Part shown: in pieces, positions 41,786 to 49,745 of the stretch
How positions within the stretch are numbered: position 1 is the first letter of the stretch
Layout of the letters: each line of letters opens with the position of its first letter
Source of the DNA: JAJQCI01 sp964388305
Lineage (GTDB): Bacteria; Bacillota; Clostridia; Lachnospirales; CAG-274
Assembly (NCBI GenBank): GCA_964388305.1
Contig: CAYMAA010000002.1
Span: forward strand, 1 to 54,919
DNA: 54,919 bases
Reading direction: 5' to 3'
Translations under genes and position numbers: made by a program
The notes under the pieces: generated by a model
Databases searched by the model: none
What the model was told of the DNA's origin: nothing
What the model saw: the letters and a program-made list of their open reading frames with translations, nothing else

Positions 41786-42925
41786 TTAATTGCTGCCGTT
41801 ATTTATTTTAAAGCCTTCCAGTTTAGCTTTTTTATACTCCTTAAATCTGCCCTCGTCCAATGCCTGCCTTATTTCACACATCATATTGTTGTAAAAATAT
41901 AGGTTGTGAAGAACGCAAAGCCTCATTGCAAGCATTTCCCTTGCTTTAAACAAATGCCTTACATAGGCTCTTGTATAGTGCTTGCAGCAGGGGCAGCCGC
42001 AGCCCTCCTCCAAGGGTCTTTCGTCCAATTCGTATTTGGCATTGTTTAAATTCAGCTTGCCCTCGTTGGTATATACGTTGCCGTGTCTGCCGTTTCTTGC
42101 GGGCAAAACGCAGTCGAAAAAGTCCACTCCTCTTTCAACAGCCTCCAAAATATTTTCGGGGGTACCCACACCCATTAAATAAACGGGTTTGTTTTGAGGC
42201 AGGTAAGGTACGGTTTCTTCCAATATTCTGTACATCTCCTCGTGGCTTTCTCCGACTGCCAGTCCGCCTATGGCATACCCGTCCAAATCAAATTCGCTTA
42301 TTTCTTTGGCGTGGGCAATTCTTATATCCTCATAAATACCGCCCTGATTTATGCCAAAAAGCATTTGGCGGGGGTTTATTGTGTCTTCCGATTGATTAAG
42401 CTCATTAAGCTTTTTAATGCACCTTTCCAGCCAACGGGTGGTTCTGTTTACGGAGTTTACCATATACTGCCTGTCCGCAACGGAGGAGGGACACTCATCA
42501 AAAGCCATGGCTATTGTGGAGGCTAAGTTAGACTGAATTGTCATACTTTCTTCAGGCCCCATAAAAATTTTTCTTCCGTCAATGTGGGAGTTGAAATATA
42601 CTCCCTCTTCTTTTATTTTTCTTAACGTGGTAAGGGAAAACACCTGAAAGCCGCCGCTATCCGTAAGTATGGGCTTGTGCCAGTTCATAAATTTGTGCAG
42701 ACCGCCCATTTTTTTAACAACCTCATCACCCGGTCTTAAATGTAAATGATATGTATTGGAAAGCTCCACTTGCGTGCCTATATCCAAAAGATCCATAGAG
42801 CTTACCGCGCCTTTAATGGCGCCTATAGTACCCACATTCATAAATACGGGGGTTTCTATAATGCCGTGTACGGTAGTAAGCCTGCCCCTTTTGGCTCTCC
42901 CATCGGTTTTTAACAACTCATACAT
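41786..42925 (-). CDS. tgt: tRNA-guanine transglycosylase
   Basis: A 379-residue enzyme that swaps guanine at the wobble position of GUN tRNAs for preQ1 on the way to queuosine. The base-binding motif TDSGGFQVFSL, the nucleophile region FFDCVLPARNGRHG and the zinc site CGCPCCKHY with a later HNL are all present. Length is normal. It shares a promoter with purL, an unusual pairing, since tgt more often sits with queA and yajC. AGGTGC precedes the ATG. Confidence 0.95.
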   Translation of the reverse strand: MYELLKTDGRAKRGRLTTVHGIIETPVFMNVGTIGAIKGAVSSMDLLDIGTQVELSNTYHLHLRPGDEVVKKMGGLHKFMNWHKPILTDSGGFQVFSLTTLRKIKEEGVYFNSHIDGRKIFMGPEESMTIQSNLASTIAMAFDECPSSVADRQYMVNSVNRTTRWLERCIKKLNELNQSEDTINPRQMLFGINQGGIYEDIRIAHAKEISEFDLDGYAIGGLAVGESHEEMYRILEETVPYLPQNKPVYLMGVGTPENILEAVERGVDFFDCVLPARNGRHGNVYTNEGKLNLNNAKYELDERPLEEGCGCPCCKHYTRAYVRHLFKAREMLAMRLCVLHNLYFYNNMMCEIRQALDEGRFKEYKKAKLEGFKINNGSN

Positions 42926-42957
42926 ATATGCACCTCATAAATCTGTTTTTCACTACA

Positions 42958-42989
42958 ATTATACACTCTATTGCCGAAAATGGCAATAG
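42958..42989 (-). promoter_or_regulatory. Promoter with palindrome for tgt-purL
   Basis: On the minus strand TTGCCA (42981-42986) and TATAAT (42958-42963) are 17 bases apart. A perfect 8-bp inverted repeat (CTATTGCC, six bases, GGCAATAG; 42968-42989) covers the -35 box and is a likely operator. The rest of the 316-base gap 42926-43241 holds repeat fragment B and a TATAAT at 43159-43164 that may serve the M23 gene. Confidence 0.7.
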
Positions 42990-43011
42990 CTTTTAAAGAC
43001 CTTTGACAAAA

Positions 43012-43040
43012 ACTGCGTTGTAACCAAGCGCTTAGGCTTG
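43012..43040. repeat. Fragment of the GC-rich dispersed element, copy B
   Basis: About 29 bases match the first part of copies A and C (ACTGCGTTGTAACCAAGCGC and the next few bases). The short hairpin is kept and lengthened to CCAAGC/GCTTGG. The long GC stems and the 3' end are missing, so this is a decayed or truncated copy in the tgt/M23 divergent region. Confidence 0.65.
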
Positions 43041-43241
43041 GATTGGCGAAAGACGGGCAATATACAGCGTTTTTATTATTAATTATTTTTTTACTTTGGT
43101 TTTGTAAAAAATTATTAAAATTTATTAAAACAGGCTTTTATTTTTGTCTATTATGCTGTATAATTAATATGTATGAGGATTTGTAATTTTTCTTTAGGCT
43201 TATAAATATAATTTAATATATTGGGACTTTGAGATGATTGA

Positions 43242-44075
43242 ATGAAGAAAGGGTTTATTTTTGGAGCAGGGGGAGCGGTAATTGTTTTAGCGGCAGTTTA
43301 TATGTTGTTTGGAAGAAAGGCTTTAGTACCTGTTGAAAATGTGGAGAGGTTTAATATTTCTTCCGAAAGCTTAATGAGAATTTCAGAGATTTCCAATAAA
43401 ACGGGGATATTATATAGTGAAGCAGTTACTTATTATATGCTTGAAAACAGTTTTTTTGATGAACGCCTGCCTTACGATGATAAGGATATTGAGGACTTTT
43501 TTATTAACTATGATAAAATTAAAAGCAAATACAAACAAAGGCAGGTAAAACCTTACAATGAGCTTATAAAGCGTATATTTGACGACATAGAGGCGTTTCC
43601 TGTTGAAGAGGAGTACTACAGCCAATGCTTTTACGGCGACAGCTACGGCGCTTTAAGGACATACGGCGGCAAGAGAGAACACAGGGGTACGGACATTATA
43701 TACACTGAAAACATAAGAGGAATTGTTAAAGTGTGTTCCATGACCGACGGCATAGTTGAAAAGTTGGGTTGGAACGAAAAGGGCGGTTACAGAGCGGGTA
43801 TTAGGAGCAAAAACAACATTTATTATTATTATGCTCATTTAGACTCTTATGCGGAGAAGCTTTGTGTTGGTTCAAAGGTTAAAGCGGGAGATTTTTTGGG
43901 ATATATGGGTGACAGCGGATACAGCAAAGACGAGGGCACGAAGGGTTTGTTTCCTGTGCATTTACATTTGGGAATTATGCCTGCAACAAGGCTTAAATAC
44001 GGAGAGCTATGGATAAATCCTTATCCGTTTTTGAAATACGCCGAGGCGGAATATGAAAAAAATACTGAGAACTAA
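43242..44075 (+). CDS. M23 family metallopeptidase (LytM-like)
   Basis: A 277-residue exported or membrane-anchored peptidoglycan endopeptidase. One hydrophobic N-terminal segment (about residues 4-22) is followed by a ~120-residue region of unknown role and the M23 domain. Zinc ligands are visible as HRGTD near residue 147 and HLHLG near 244, with YYYAHLD between. The zinc ligands are intact, so it should be active. The ribosome binding site is weak (GAGATG). It is 28 bases upstream of the alarmone synthetase and probably co-transcribed. Confidence 0.88.
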   Translation: MKKGFIFGAGGAVIVLAAVYMLFGRKALVPVENVERFNISSESLMRISEISNKTGILYSEAVTYYMLENSFFDERLPYDDKDIEDFFINYDKIKSKYKQRQVKPYNELIKRIFDDIEAFPVEEEYYSQCFYGDSYGALRTYGGKREHRGTDIIYTENIRGIVKVCSMTDGIVEKLGWNEKGGYRAGIRSKNNIYYYYAHLDSYAEKLCVGSKVKAGDFLGYMGDSGYSKDEGTKGLFPVHLHLGIMPATRLKYGELWINPYPFLKYAEAEYEKNTEN

Positions 44076-44102
44076 ATATTATAAGGTAAGGGAGGCTGTT
44101 AT

Positions 44103-44909
44103 ATGGATTTAATTAATTGGGACGAACAAATATTGCCATATACTCAGGCGGTTGATGAATTTATTGTAAAAATAAATAATATGAAGAAGGAATACGAAGC
44201 ATTAAAAATTGTGCCGCCTTTTGAGGAGGTACACGGACGGGTTAAGAGTATTTCCAGCATATTGGACAAGGCAAACAGAAAGAATATACCCTCCGACAAA
44301 ATTTTTGATGAAATTTGGGACATTGCGGGAATTAGAATAATTTGCAGGTTTGTTGAAGATATTGAGAGAGTTGCGAACATAATCAGGCAGCGCGGCGGTT
44401 ACGACCTTGACGTAATTGAAGAAGAGGACTACATAACAAACACAAAGGAAAGCGGCTACAGAAGCTATCACATGACAATAAAATATAAAATGGTAACTAT
44501 AGACGGAGTTAAGGAGCTGCCCATGGAAATTCAGATAAGAACAATGGCGATGAATTTTTGGGCAAGCATTGAACATTCGCTCAGATACAAGTACTCAGGA
44601 AATTTACCCGACGAGCTTAAAGAAAGGCTGAGAAGCTGTGCGGATGCCGCCTTTATGCTGGACAAGGAAATGGCTACCATAAGAGATGATATTATTGAGG
44701 CGAAAATGGTTTCCGAAACAAAAAACAATTTGGTAGACGGCATTGTAAGAAATTTGCATAATTTATATTATGTTGCCAAAATGGAAAAGGTCAGCACATT
44801 TAATAAAAAGTTTTTGGAAATATATCAGAAAGGAAATCTTGAGGAACTGAGGGACTTTAGCCAAAGACTGCAAACAATGGCAAAGCTTTATAAGGTAGAA
44901 TATGTTTAG
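44103..44909 (+). CDS. Small alarmone synthetase (RelQ/YjbM-like GTP pyrophosphokinase)
   Basis: A 268-residue single-domain synthetase that makes (p)ppGpp from ATP and GDP or GTP. It has the RelA/SpoT synthetase core (RIICRFVEDIERV, SGYRSYHMTI, EIQIRTMAMNFWASIEHSLRYK) but no HD hydrolase, TGS or ACT domain. A helical C-terminal tail of ~70 residues resembles RelQ. GGGAGG precedes the ATG. It would raise alarmone under envelope stress if regulated like its B. subtilis relatives; that is inference. Confidence 0.9.
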   Translation: MDLINWDEQILPYTQAVDEFIVKINNMKKEYEALKIVPPFEEVHGRVKSISSILDKANRKNIPSDKIFDEIWDIAGIRIICRFVEDIERVANIIRQRGGYDLDVIEEEDYITNTKESGYRSYHMTIKYKMVTIDGVKELPMEIQIRTMAMNFWASIEHSLRYKYSGNLPDELKERLRSCADAAFMLDKEMATIRDDIIEAKMVSETKNNLVDGIVRNLHNLYYVAKMEKVSTFNKKFLEIYQKGNLEELRDFSQRLQTMAKLYKVEYV

Positions 44910-44946
44910 AGATACTTTTTTGCAATAATTAATTAATAAAAAAATC

Positions 44947-44977
44947 AAAAGCCGCCGATGAAAAAACGGCGGCTTTT
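44947..44977. terminator. Bidirectional terminator
   Basis: A perfect 11-bp stem (AAAAGCCGCCG 44947-44957 with 44967-44977) ends both the alarmone synthetase and the convergent DUF3793 gene. Confidence 0.88.
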
Positions 44978-44990
44978 AACGATTATGCGT

Positions 44991-45539
44991 TTATGCGGTT
45001 ACGGTTAAGTCCTCAATGGTTTTGCTATGGTTTTTAAAAAGATTTATATAAACCTCGGTACACTTATTAAAACGGTAAAAAAGCTTTTTTGCGTAAAGCT
45101 CATCGTTATATACCTTCCATATACCGCAAAGCTTAAAGTTTGCGCCTTTATTTTCAATAAAGTCCACAACATCTTCTATGGGGTAGTTAAGGAATACACC
45201 TATTTCGTGGGGGAACGAAAGGGAGTGCGTAAGCCTTGTTTTCAGGGTATTAATTGTATTATAAAAAGAAAGATCCTCATAGCCCATATACTTCAAAAAA
45301 TTTTGAACTGCCATATTATCTAATATTTGTAAAAGTTTGGTTTTTCTGCACACATATATCAAAGAATAATCGGGAGTTGTTTTAAGTATAAATATAAATA
45401 TTCCGTATTTGAACATTTTTTTATTTAGGGCATAAATTTTCGGGCGTAATTCTTCTTCATTTATTCGGCAGTTAAAAAGGCTGCCTGCTTTTAAGCCTCC
45501 CAAAACAGGAGCGCAGTTTTTTATAATCTGCTCTTCCAT
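44991..45539 (-). CDS. DUF3793 family protein
   Basis: A 182-residue cytoplasmic protein of the DUF3793 type, found in Clostridia beside flavodoxin genes; its function is not known. The central segment (HSLSFPHEIGVFLNYPIEDV) and the downstream GIWKVYNDE are the recognisable parts. The open frame runs to 45623, but GGGAGG before the ATG at 45539 sets the start. It lies 28 bases after the flavodoxin gene and must share its promoter. Confidence 0.8.
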   Translation of the reverse strand: MEEQIIKNCAPVLGGLKAGSLFNCRINEEELRPKIYALNKKMFKYGIFIFILKTTPDYSLIYVCRKTKLLQILDNMAVQNFLKYMGYEDLSFYNTINTLKTRLTHSLSFPHEIGVFLNYPIEDVVDFIENKGANFKLCGIWKVYNDELYAKKLFYRFNKCTEVYINLFKNHSKTIEDLTVTA

Positions 45540-45567
45540 AACAAAGCCTCCCATAGTATGTTTTGTT

Positions 45568-45981
45568 TTAAGCGTCTGCCAATGCTTTGGCAAGCTCACT
45601 GCACTCTTCAAGACCGCTGTCATCGGGAGCGCCGTTTATTATAAGTCCGTCCGCAACAAGTGTTGCGCCTGCCGCTCTAACTCTATCCTCCCAGTTACGC
45701 ATCCATGTGCCGTCACCCCAGCCGTATGAACCGAAAAGGGCAATTTTTTTGCCTGAAAGAGCGGTTTCAACTTCCGCAAAGAAAGGTTCAAACTCGCCTT
45801 CCTCTAAAACCTCGTCGCCCATAGCGGGGCAGCCGAAAGCAATTTTGTCGTAAGAGCTTGCGTCCTGAGGACTTATTTCCGATACGTTAAAAATATCAGC
45901 ATTTGCGCTTTGAGCAACAGCTGCAGCCATAGCCTCCGTATTGCCTGAGCCGCTCCAATAAATTACTGCTGTTTTTGCCAT
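45568..45981 (-). CDS. Flavodoxin
   Basis: A 137-residue FMN electron carrier. The FMN phosphate loop SGSGNTEAMA lies at residues 10-19, and the aromatic FMN-stacking loops are near 58 and 88-97 (GSYGWGDGTW). It replaces ferredoxin under iron limitation in many anaerobes. It is first in an operon with a DUF3793 gene. The leader holds two palindromes and a terminator (46011-46094), so expression is tightly controlled, possibly by iron. Confidence 0.93.
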   Translation of the reverse strand: MAKTAVIYWSGSGNTEAMAAAVAQSANADIFNVSEISPQDASSYDKIAFGCPAMGDEVLEEGEFEPFFAEVETALSGKKIALFGSYGWGDGTWMRNWEDRVRAAGATLVADGLIINGAPDDSGLEECSELAKALADA

Positions 45982-46010
45982 AGAAAAATCTCTCCTTTTG
46001 TGAAAATTTT

Positions 46011-46028
46011 GGTTAGCATTTGCTAACC
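46011..46028. promoter_or_regulatory. Downstream palindromic operator in the flavodoxin leader
   Basis: A perfect palindrome, GGTTAGCA-TT-TGCTAACC, lies 30 bases before the flavodoxin start. It shares the TTAGC half-site with the second site at 46077. The GTTAG/CTAAC pattern recalls DtxR/IdeR-type iron boxes; the regulator is inferred. Confidence 0.7.
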
Positions 46029-46035
46029 CTTGTTT

Positions 46036-46075
46036 AAAAAATAAGGAAGCAAAGATAAATAATTAAAGGCTTCCT
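46036..46075 (-). terminator. Intrinsic terminator inside the flavodoxin leader
   Basis: On the minus strand AGGAAGC (46069-46075) pairs with GCTTCCT (46044-46050) across an 18-base loop, followed by TATTTTTT. It lies between promoter and gene, so it could act as an attenuator. Confidence 0.6.
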
Positions 46076-46076
46076 G

Positions 46077-46094
46077 AGTTAGCAATAACTAACT
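46077..46094. promoter_or_regulatory. Upstream palindromic operator at the flavodoxin transcription start
   Basis: AGTTAG and CTAACT arms (six bases apart) lie just after the -10 box, over the predicted start site. The centre is 66 bases from that of the second palindrome. Confidence 0.65.
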
Positions 46095-46100
46095 GTAATT

Positions 46101-46129
46101 ATTATACATATTTTAAATACGGTTGTCAA
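46101..46129 (-). promoter_or_regulatory. Consensus promoter of the flavodoxin operon
   Basis: TTGACA (46124-46129) and TATAAT (46101-46106) on the minus strand are 17 bases apart. Confidence 0.85.
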
Positions 46130-46205
46130 TACCTTTTTTATTTTTTTATTTTATGTAAATACGGATTTTTTATACTTTACATTTGTTTTTGAAAATTTTT
46201 ACAAT

Positions 46206-46239
46206 AAAAAAGGCAGCATCCTCTTAATCGGATACTGCC
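46206..46239 (-). terminator. Intrinsic terminator after the L,D-transpeptidase gene
   Basis: A 10-bp stem (46230-46239 with 46212-46221, one U-G pair) is followed on the minus strand by TTTTTT. Confidence 0.88.
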
Positions 46240-46295
46240 GTATTGCTGCGGATTTATTATATTTTAAACTGTTTTAAAGTACTATAAATTATTTA

Positions 46296-47189
46296 TCATC
46301 CATTATGAACGATTATAGGCTCGCCTACGCTCATGTGGTTTTTCATATCCGACGCAACAGAGAGGGGAAGATTTACACAGCCATGTGAACCGTAGCCCGC
46401 CTTCCATCTTGCCAAGCCGAAAGAGCTTTGCCAAGTGGCATCGTGCAAACCGCAGCCGCCGTAAAACGCTGCCCAGTTGGAAACCCAAGTACGCCAAGTA
46501 GGCCCTTTTAAAAGCGTTCTTCCCAGTACATTTTTAATTGAATATACTCCCGTAGGCGTTGGGGTTGAAGCCTTGCCTGTTACGCAGTCCGCAGATAATG
46601 TGCATAAGGAGTTTTCAAACCAAAATATCTTTTGAGATGCCAAGTCACAATCAATATATTTATCGCCTAAAGCGGGTTTTACGGATAAAGTTATGTCCTC
46701 AAAATTTAACAGCGCGGGATAAACCTTATTCATAAGATCCTTTGTTGTAAATGTTTCCTTTACCGTATAATCGCCTTGCGGGATTTTTGTTATTTTGCCG
46801 TCCCAGCTTCTAAATGTTGTTGCGCTTCCAAAGCCGTCTGCTATATATTTACACCAAGAGTAAAGATTGTTATAAATAATTCCCCCTGTGTTTATATCCG
46901 TCATATTGGCTATTTCCGACTTTTGGAGCTTTATCGTTCTGTCCAATATTTTAACCTTAATATTCAAATCAAGATTTTTATTAAGCCTGCTTAAATGGTT
47001 TTTCATTTTGTAGGTTGAATAGTAGCCTTTGGGTATTGTCCAAACCTCGTTTTCCGTGTCATAGTATATGTCGCTTATTTCAGCCATAATAAGGTTGGTT
47101 TGTTTGGAATTTGCCCCATAAGCGGCAATGGTAGCGCTTATGGATAAAATAAAAGCCGAAACTACAACAAAAATTGCCTTAAAATTCAT
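46296..47189 (-). CDS. L,D-transpeptidase (YkuD family)
   Basis: A 297-residue exported enzyme that cross-links peptidoglycan stem peptides independently of penicillin-binding proteins. A signal peptide or anchor spans about residues 5-25. The N-terminal ~150 residues resemble the peptidoglycan-binding region often attached in clostridial members. The YkuD domain ends with the catalytic motif GSHGCVNLP, Cys271. AGGAG lies before the ATG. It forms a single-gene unit. Confidence 0.9.
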   Translation of the reverse strand: MNFKAIFVVVSAFILSISATIAAYGANSKQTNLIMAEISDIYYDTENEVWTIPKGYYSTYKMKNHLSRLNKNLDLNIKVKILDRTIKLQKSEIANMTDINTGGIIYNNLYSWCKYIADGFGSATTFRSWDGKITKIPQGDYTVKETFTTKDLMNKVYPALLNFEDITLSVKPALGDKYIDCDLASQKIFWFENSLCTLSADCVTGKASTPTPTGVYSIKNVLGRTLLKGPTWRTWVSNWAAFYGGCGLHDATWQSSFGLARWKAGYGSHGCVNLPLSVASDMKNHMSVGEPIIVHNG

Positions 47190-47241
47190 TAATTAAATCT
47201 CCTTTTTTGATAATAGCGCGTTATATTCGGTTTGATTTGTA

Positions 47242-47270
47242 TTTTTAAGCATTAAACACAATAATGTCAA
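47242..47270 (-). promoter_or_regulatory. Putative promoter of the L,D-transpeptidase gene
   Basis: On the minus strand TTGACA (47265-47270) is 17 bases from TAAAAA (47242-47247), a weak -10. Confidence 0.45.
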
Positions 47271-47521
47271 ATTGTTAAATGTTATGTAAAGTATTTTACC
47301 AAATTTTTATAGAAATTTCAACCCCTAAATCAAGTCATTCTGATTTTGTAACAAAACTGTAATGTCAATTAAGGCAATAAAACAGAGGATAATTTTCGCT
47401 AAATTATTTACGTCAAACAGGTGCGCCTTAAGATGTCGCTTATGGATTTTCGGTTAAAAGCGGCATACGAATTTACTTGACTGTTTCAATTTACATAATG
47501 TGAAATTTATGGGCGGACGGG

Positions 47522-47550
47522 TTGACTAACGGCTTAACCTTGGCTATAAT
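47522..47550 (+). promoter_or_regulatory. Promoter of the glycosylase-nadD-rsfS operon
   Basis: TTGACT (47522-47527) and TATAAT (47545-47550) are 17 bases apart, 36 bases before the ATG at 47586. Confidence 0.75.
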
Positions 47551-47585
47551 TTATATATAAAACACTTTAGACGAGGTAAGGTATT

Positions 47586-48161
47586 ATGAAAAAAACGGCG
47601 GAGAGCTTTTATTTACAGCCTACACACACTGTTGCGAGGGGACTTTTGGGAAAATATATTGTTAAAGATGACGTAGTGCTTAAAATTACCGAAACGGAAA
47701 GCTATATAGGAGCGGTGGACAAGGCATGCCACGCTTACGGGGGAAAGGTTACGGAAAGGACAAAAATACTTTATCACAAGGGCGGAGTTTTTTACATTTA
47801 TTTAATATACGGTATGTACTGCTGTTTAAATGTTATTGCCGAGGAGGAGGGGACTGCCTGCGGAGCGCTTATTAGAGGCGCGGAGGCTGTTAAGGGCTTT
47901 GACACCGTAAGTATGCGCAGGTTTGGGGTTAAGTACAGTGAGCTGACGCCTTACAGACGTAAAAATCTTTTAAACGGGCCCGGAAAGGTCTGTATGGCTT
48001 TGGGCATAGACCGCAGCTATAACGGTATGAGCTGTTTATCCGAGGAGTTTTATATAGCCGAGGGAGAAAAAATTTCTGCCGAAAGCATACACTGCGGAAA
48101 GAGAATAGGCATAGACTATGCGGAAGAGGCAAAGGACTTTTTGTGGAGATATTATATATAA
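47586..48161 (+). CDS. 3-methyladenine DNA glycosylase (AAG/MPG family)
   Basis: A 191-residue base-excision repair enzyme that removes alkylated purines. The AAG fold is shown by TARGLLG-like opening residues (VARGLLGKY), the catalytic Glu region ITETESYIG, the DNA-intercalating YLIYGMYCCLN strand, and LLNGPGKVCMALGI. It starts an operon with the NadD-YqeK fusion 11 bases downstream. AGGTAAGG precedes the ATG. Confidence 0.92.
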   Translation: MKKTAESFYLQPTHTVARGLLGKYIVKDDVVLKITETESYIGAVDKACHAYGGKVTERTKILYHKGGVFYIYLIYGMYCCLNVIAEEEGTACGALIRGAEAVKGFDTVSMRRFGVKYSELTPYRRKNLLNGPGKVCMALGIDRSYNGMSCLSEEFYIAEGEKISAESIHCGKRIGIDYAEEAKDFLWRYYI

Positions 48162-48172
48162 GGAAGATGTAT

Positions 48173-49375
48173 ATGCAAAGGATAGGAATTATGGGGGGAA
48201 CTTTTAACCCCATTCACACGGGACACCTTATAATGGCAGAAACGGCAATGGAAAATTTAAGGCTTGACAGAGTTATTTTTATACCCACAAACAAGCCTGC
48301 ATACAAAAGCGAGCTTGCGGAGGCAGGGCACAGGCTTAATATGACAAATATTGCCTGCGAGTACAATCCCTTTTTTTCCGTTTCCGACATTGACATAAAA
48401 CGCGGGGGCAGCACCTACTCTGTAGATACCCTAAAGGAGCTAAAGGAAATGTACCCCAATGCAAAGCTGTATTTTATAATAGGGGGCGACAGCGTTTTGA
48501 CTCTGCACAAATGGAAAAATGCGCCCAAATTGTTTAAAATGTGCAGTTTTGCCGCATTGGGCAGGCAGGGGTTAAACACAAAGGCAATAGAAAAGGAAAT
48601 TAAAAAGCTCGGTGAGGAGTATAAGGGCGAGATAATATTTACGGAAGCTCCCGCTATAGACATCTCTTCCACAAAAATAAGAGAAAAAATTGAAGCGGGA
48701 AAGGCGTTTAAGTATATGATTCCTCAAAAGGTTGAAGAATATATTAAGGAAAAGGAGCTTTACGGATTTAAGTGCGAAAGCTGTTTTGAGGTTAAGGAGT
48801 TTAAAAAGCGGCTGGAAATTGAGCTGAAGCCGAAAAGGTATATTCACACACTGGGCGTTGCGGAGGAGGCGCAAAGGCTTGCTAAAAGGTATGGAGAAAG
48901 CGCCTTCAAGGCTTATATCGCAGGACTTTTGCATGACTGCGCAAAAAATTTTTCTCAGGAAAAAACATTTGAACTTTGCAAAAAATACAATGTGGAGCTT
49001 GATGATATGCTTATGGCGCAGCCGGCGCTCATACATCCTTTTTTGGGGGCAAAGGTGGCATATTACGAATACGGCATAAGAGATAAAGATATTTTAAATG
49101 CCATTAAATATCATACAACAGCAAGAGGCGAGGGAATGACACCTCTTGAAGAGATAGTTTATCTTGCGGATATGATTGAGCCAAACCGTACTTATTATGA
49201 CGGACTTGACAAAATAAGGAAATTGGCTTATTATGATTTAAATGGGGCAATGCGTGAGGCGTTGCTCCGAACCATTACATTTAACAGGGAAAAAGGCGGT
49301 ACGGTATACCCGCTTTCCCAAAAGGCTTTTGATTATTTTGACGGCAAACTTAAGAAACCACTCTTAAAACATTAA
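48173..49375 (+). CDS. nadD: NadD-YqeK fusion: nicotinate-nucleotide adenylyltransferase with HD hydrolase
   Basis: A 400-residue two-domain protein. Residues 1-198 are NadD, which makes deamido-NAD from nicotinate mononucleotide and ATP: GGTFNPIHTGHL with the HTGH nucleotidyltransferase motif at 15-18, and ISSTKIR near 163. Residues 205-400 are a YqeK-type HD phosphohydrolase (His254-Asp255 in LLHDCAKN), a family known to hydrolyse Ap4A. Most Firmicutes encode these as adjacent separate genes. An in-frame GTG at 48143 overlaps the previous gene, but GGAAG fits the ATG at 48173. rsfS follows after 22 bases. Confidence 0.92.
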   Translation: MQRIGIMGGTFNPIHTGHLIMAETAMENLRLDRVIFIPTNKPAYKSELAEAGHRLNMTNIACEYNPFFSVSDIDIKRGGSTYSVDTLKELKEMYPNAKLYFIIGGDSVLTLHKWKNAPKLFKMCSFAALGRQGLNTKAIEKEIKKLGEEYKGEIIFTEAPAIDISSTKIREKIEAGKAFKYMIPQKVEEYIKEKELYGFKCESCFEVKEFKKRLEIELKPKRYIHTLGVAEEAQRLAKRYGESAFKAYIAGLLHDCAKNFSQEKTFELCKKYNVELDDMLMAQPALIHPFLGAKVAYYEYGIRDKDILNAIKYHTTARGEGMTPLEEIVYLADMIEPNRTYYDGLDKIRKLAYYDLNGAMREALLRTITFNREKGGTVYPLSQKAFDYFDGKLKKPLLKH

Positions 49376-49397
49376 TTATTAAACAGGAGGAAACAGC

Positions 49398-49745
49398 TTG
49401 GACAAAGAAAAAATTTTTGAGGGAGTAAAGAAAGCGGCAGAGGCATTGGAGGATAAGCTGGCGCTTGACGTGGTTGTTTTAAAAATAAGCGAACTTACCA
49501 CAATAGCGGATTATTTTATTATTGCAGGGGCAAACAACCCCAATCAGCTTAAAGCTATGGCGGACAGCGTTGAAGAGGCTATGGCAAAGCTTGGCATTAA
49601 CAAAATAGGCACAGAGGGAGTAGGCAACAAAAATTGGATTTTGCTGGATTACAACTCTATAGTAATACACTTGTTTGATAAGGAAAGCAGAGATTTTTAC
49701 AATTTAGAGAGAATTTGGGGAGATGCCGAAAGGGTTGAGCTTTAA
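49398..49745 (+). CDS. rsfS: Ribosome silencing factor RsfS
   Basis: A 115-residue protein that binds L14 and blocks subunit joining during starvation. The family segment TTIADYFIIAGANNPNQL, then WILLDYNSIVIHLF and FYNLERIWGDA, is complete. The start is TTG with AGGAGG seven bases upstream. The nadD-yqeK-rsfS order is conserved. It overlaps the next gene by one base (TAATG). Confidence 0.95.
   Translation: MDKEKIFEGVKKAAEALEDKLALDVVVLKISELTTIADYFIIAGANNPNQLKAMADSVEEAMAKLGINKIGTEGVGNKNWILLDYNSIVIHLFDKESRDFYNLERIWGDAERVEL

Larger units (their letters stand above)
47190..47585. other. Intergenic region between divergent genes
   Basis: This 396-base AT-rich gap holds a promoter for each flanking gene (47242-47270 and 47522-47550). 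I see no ORF, strong hairpin or repeat in the remaining ~250 bases. Confidence 0.5.
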
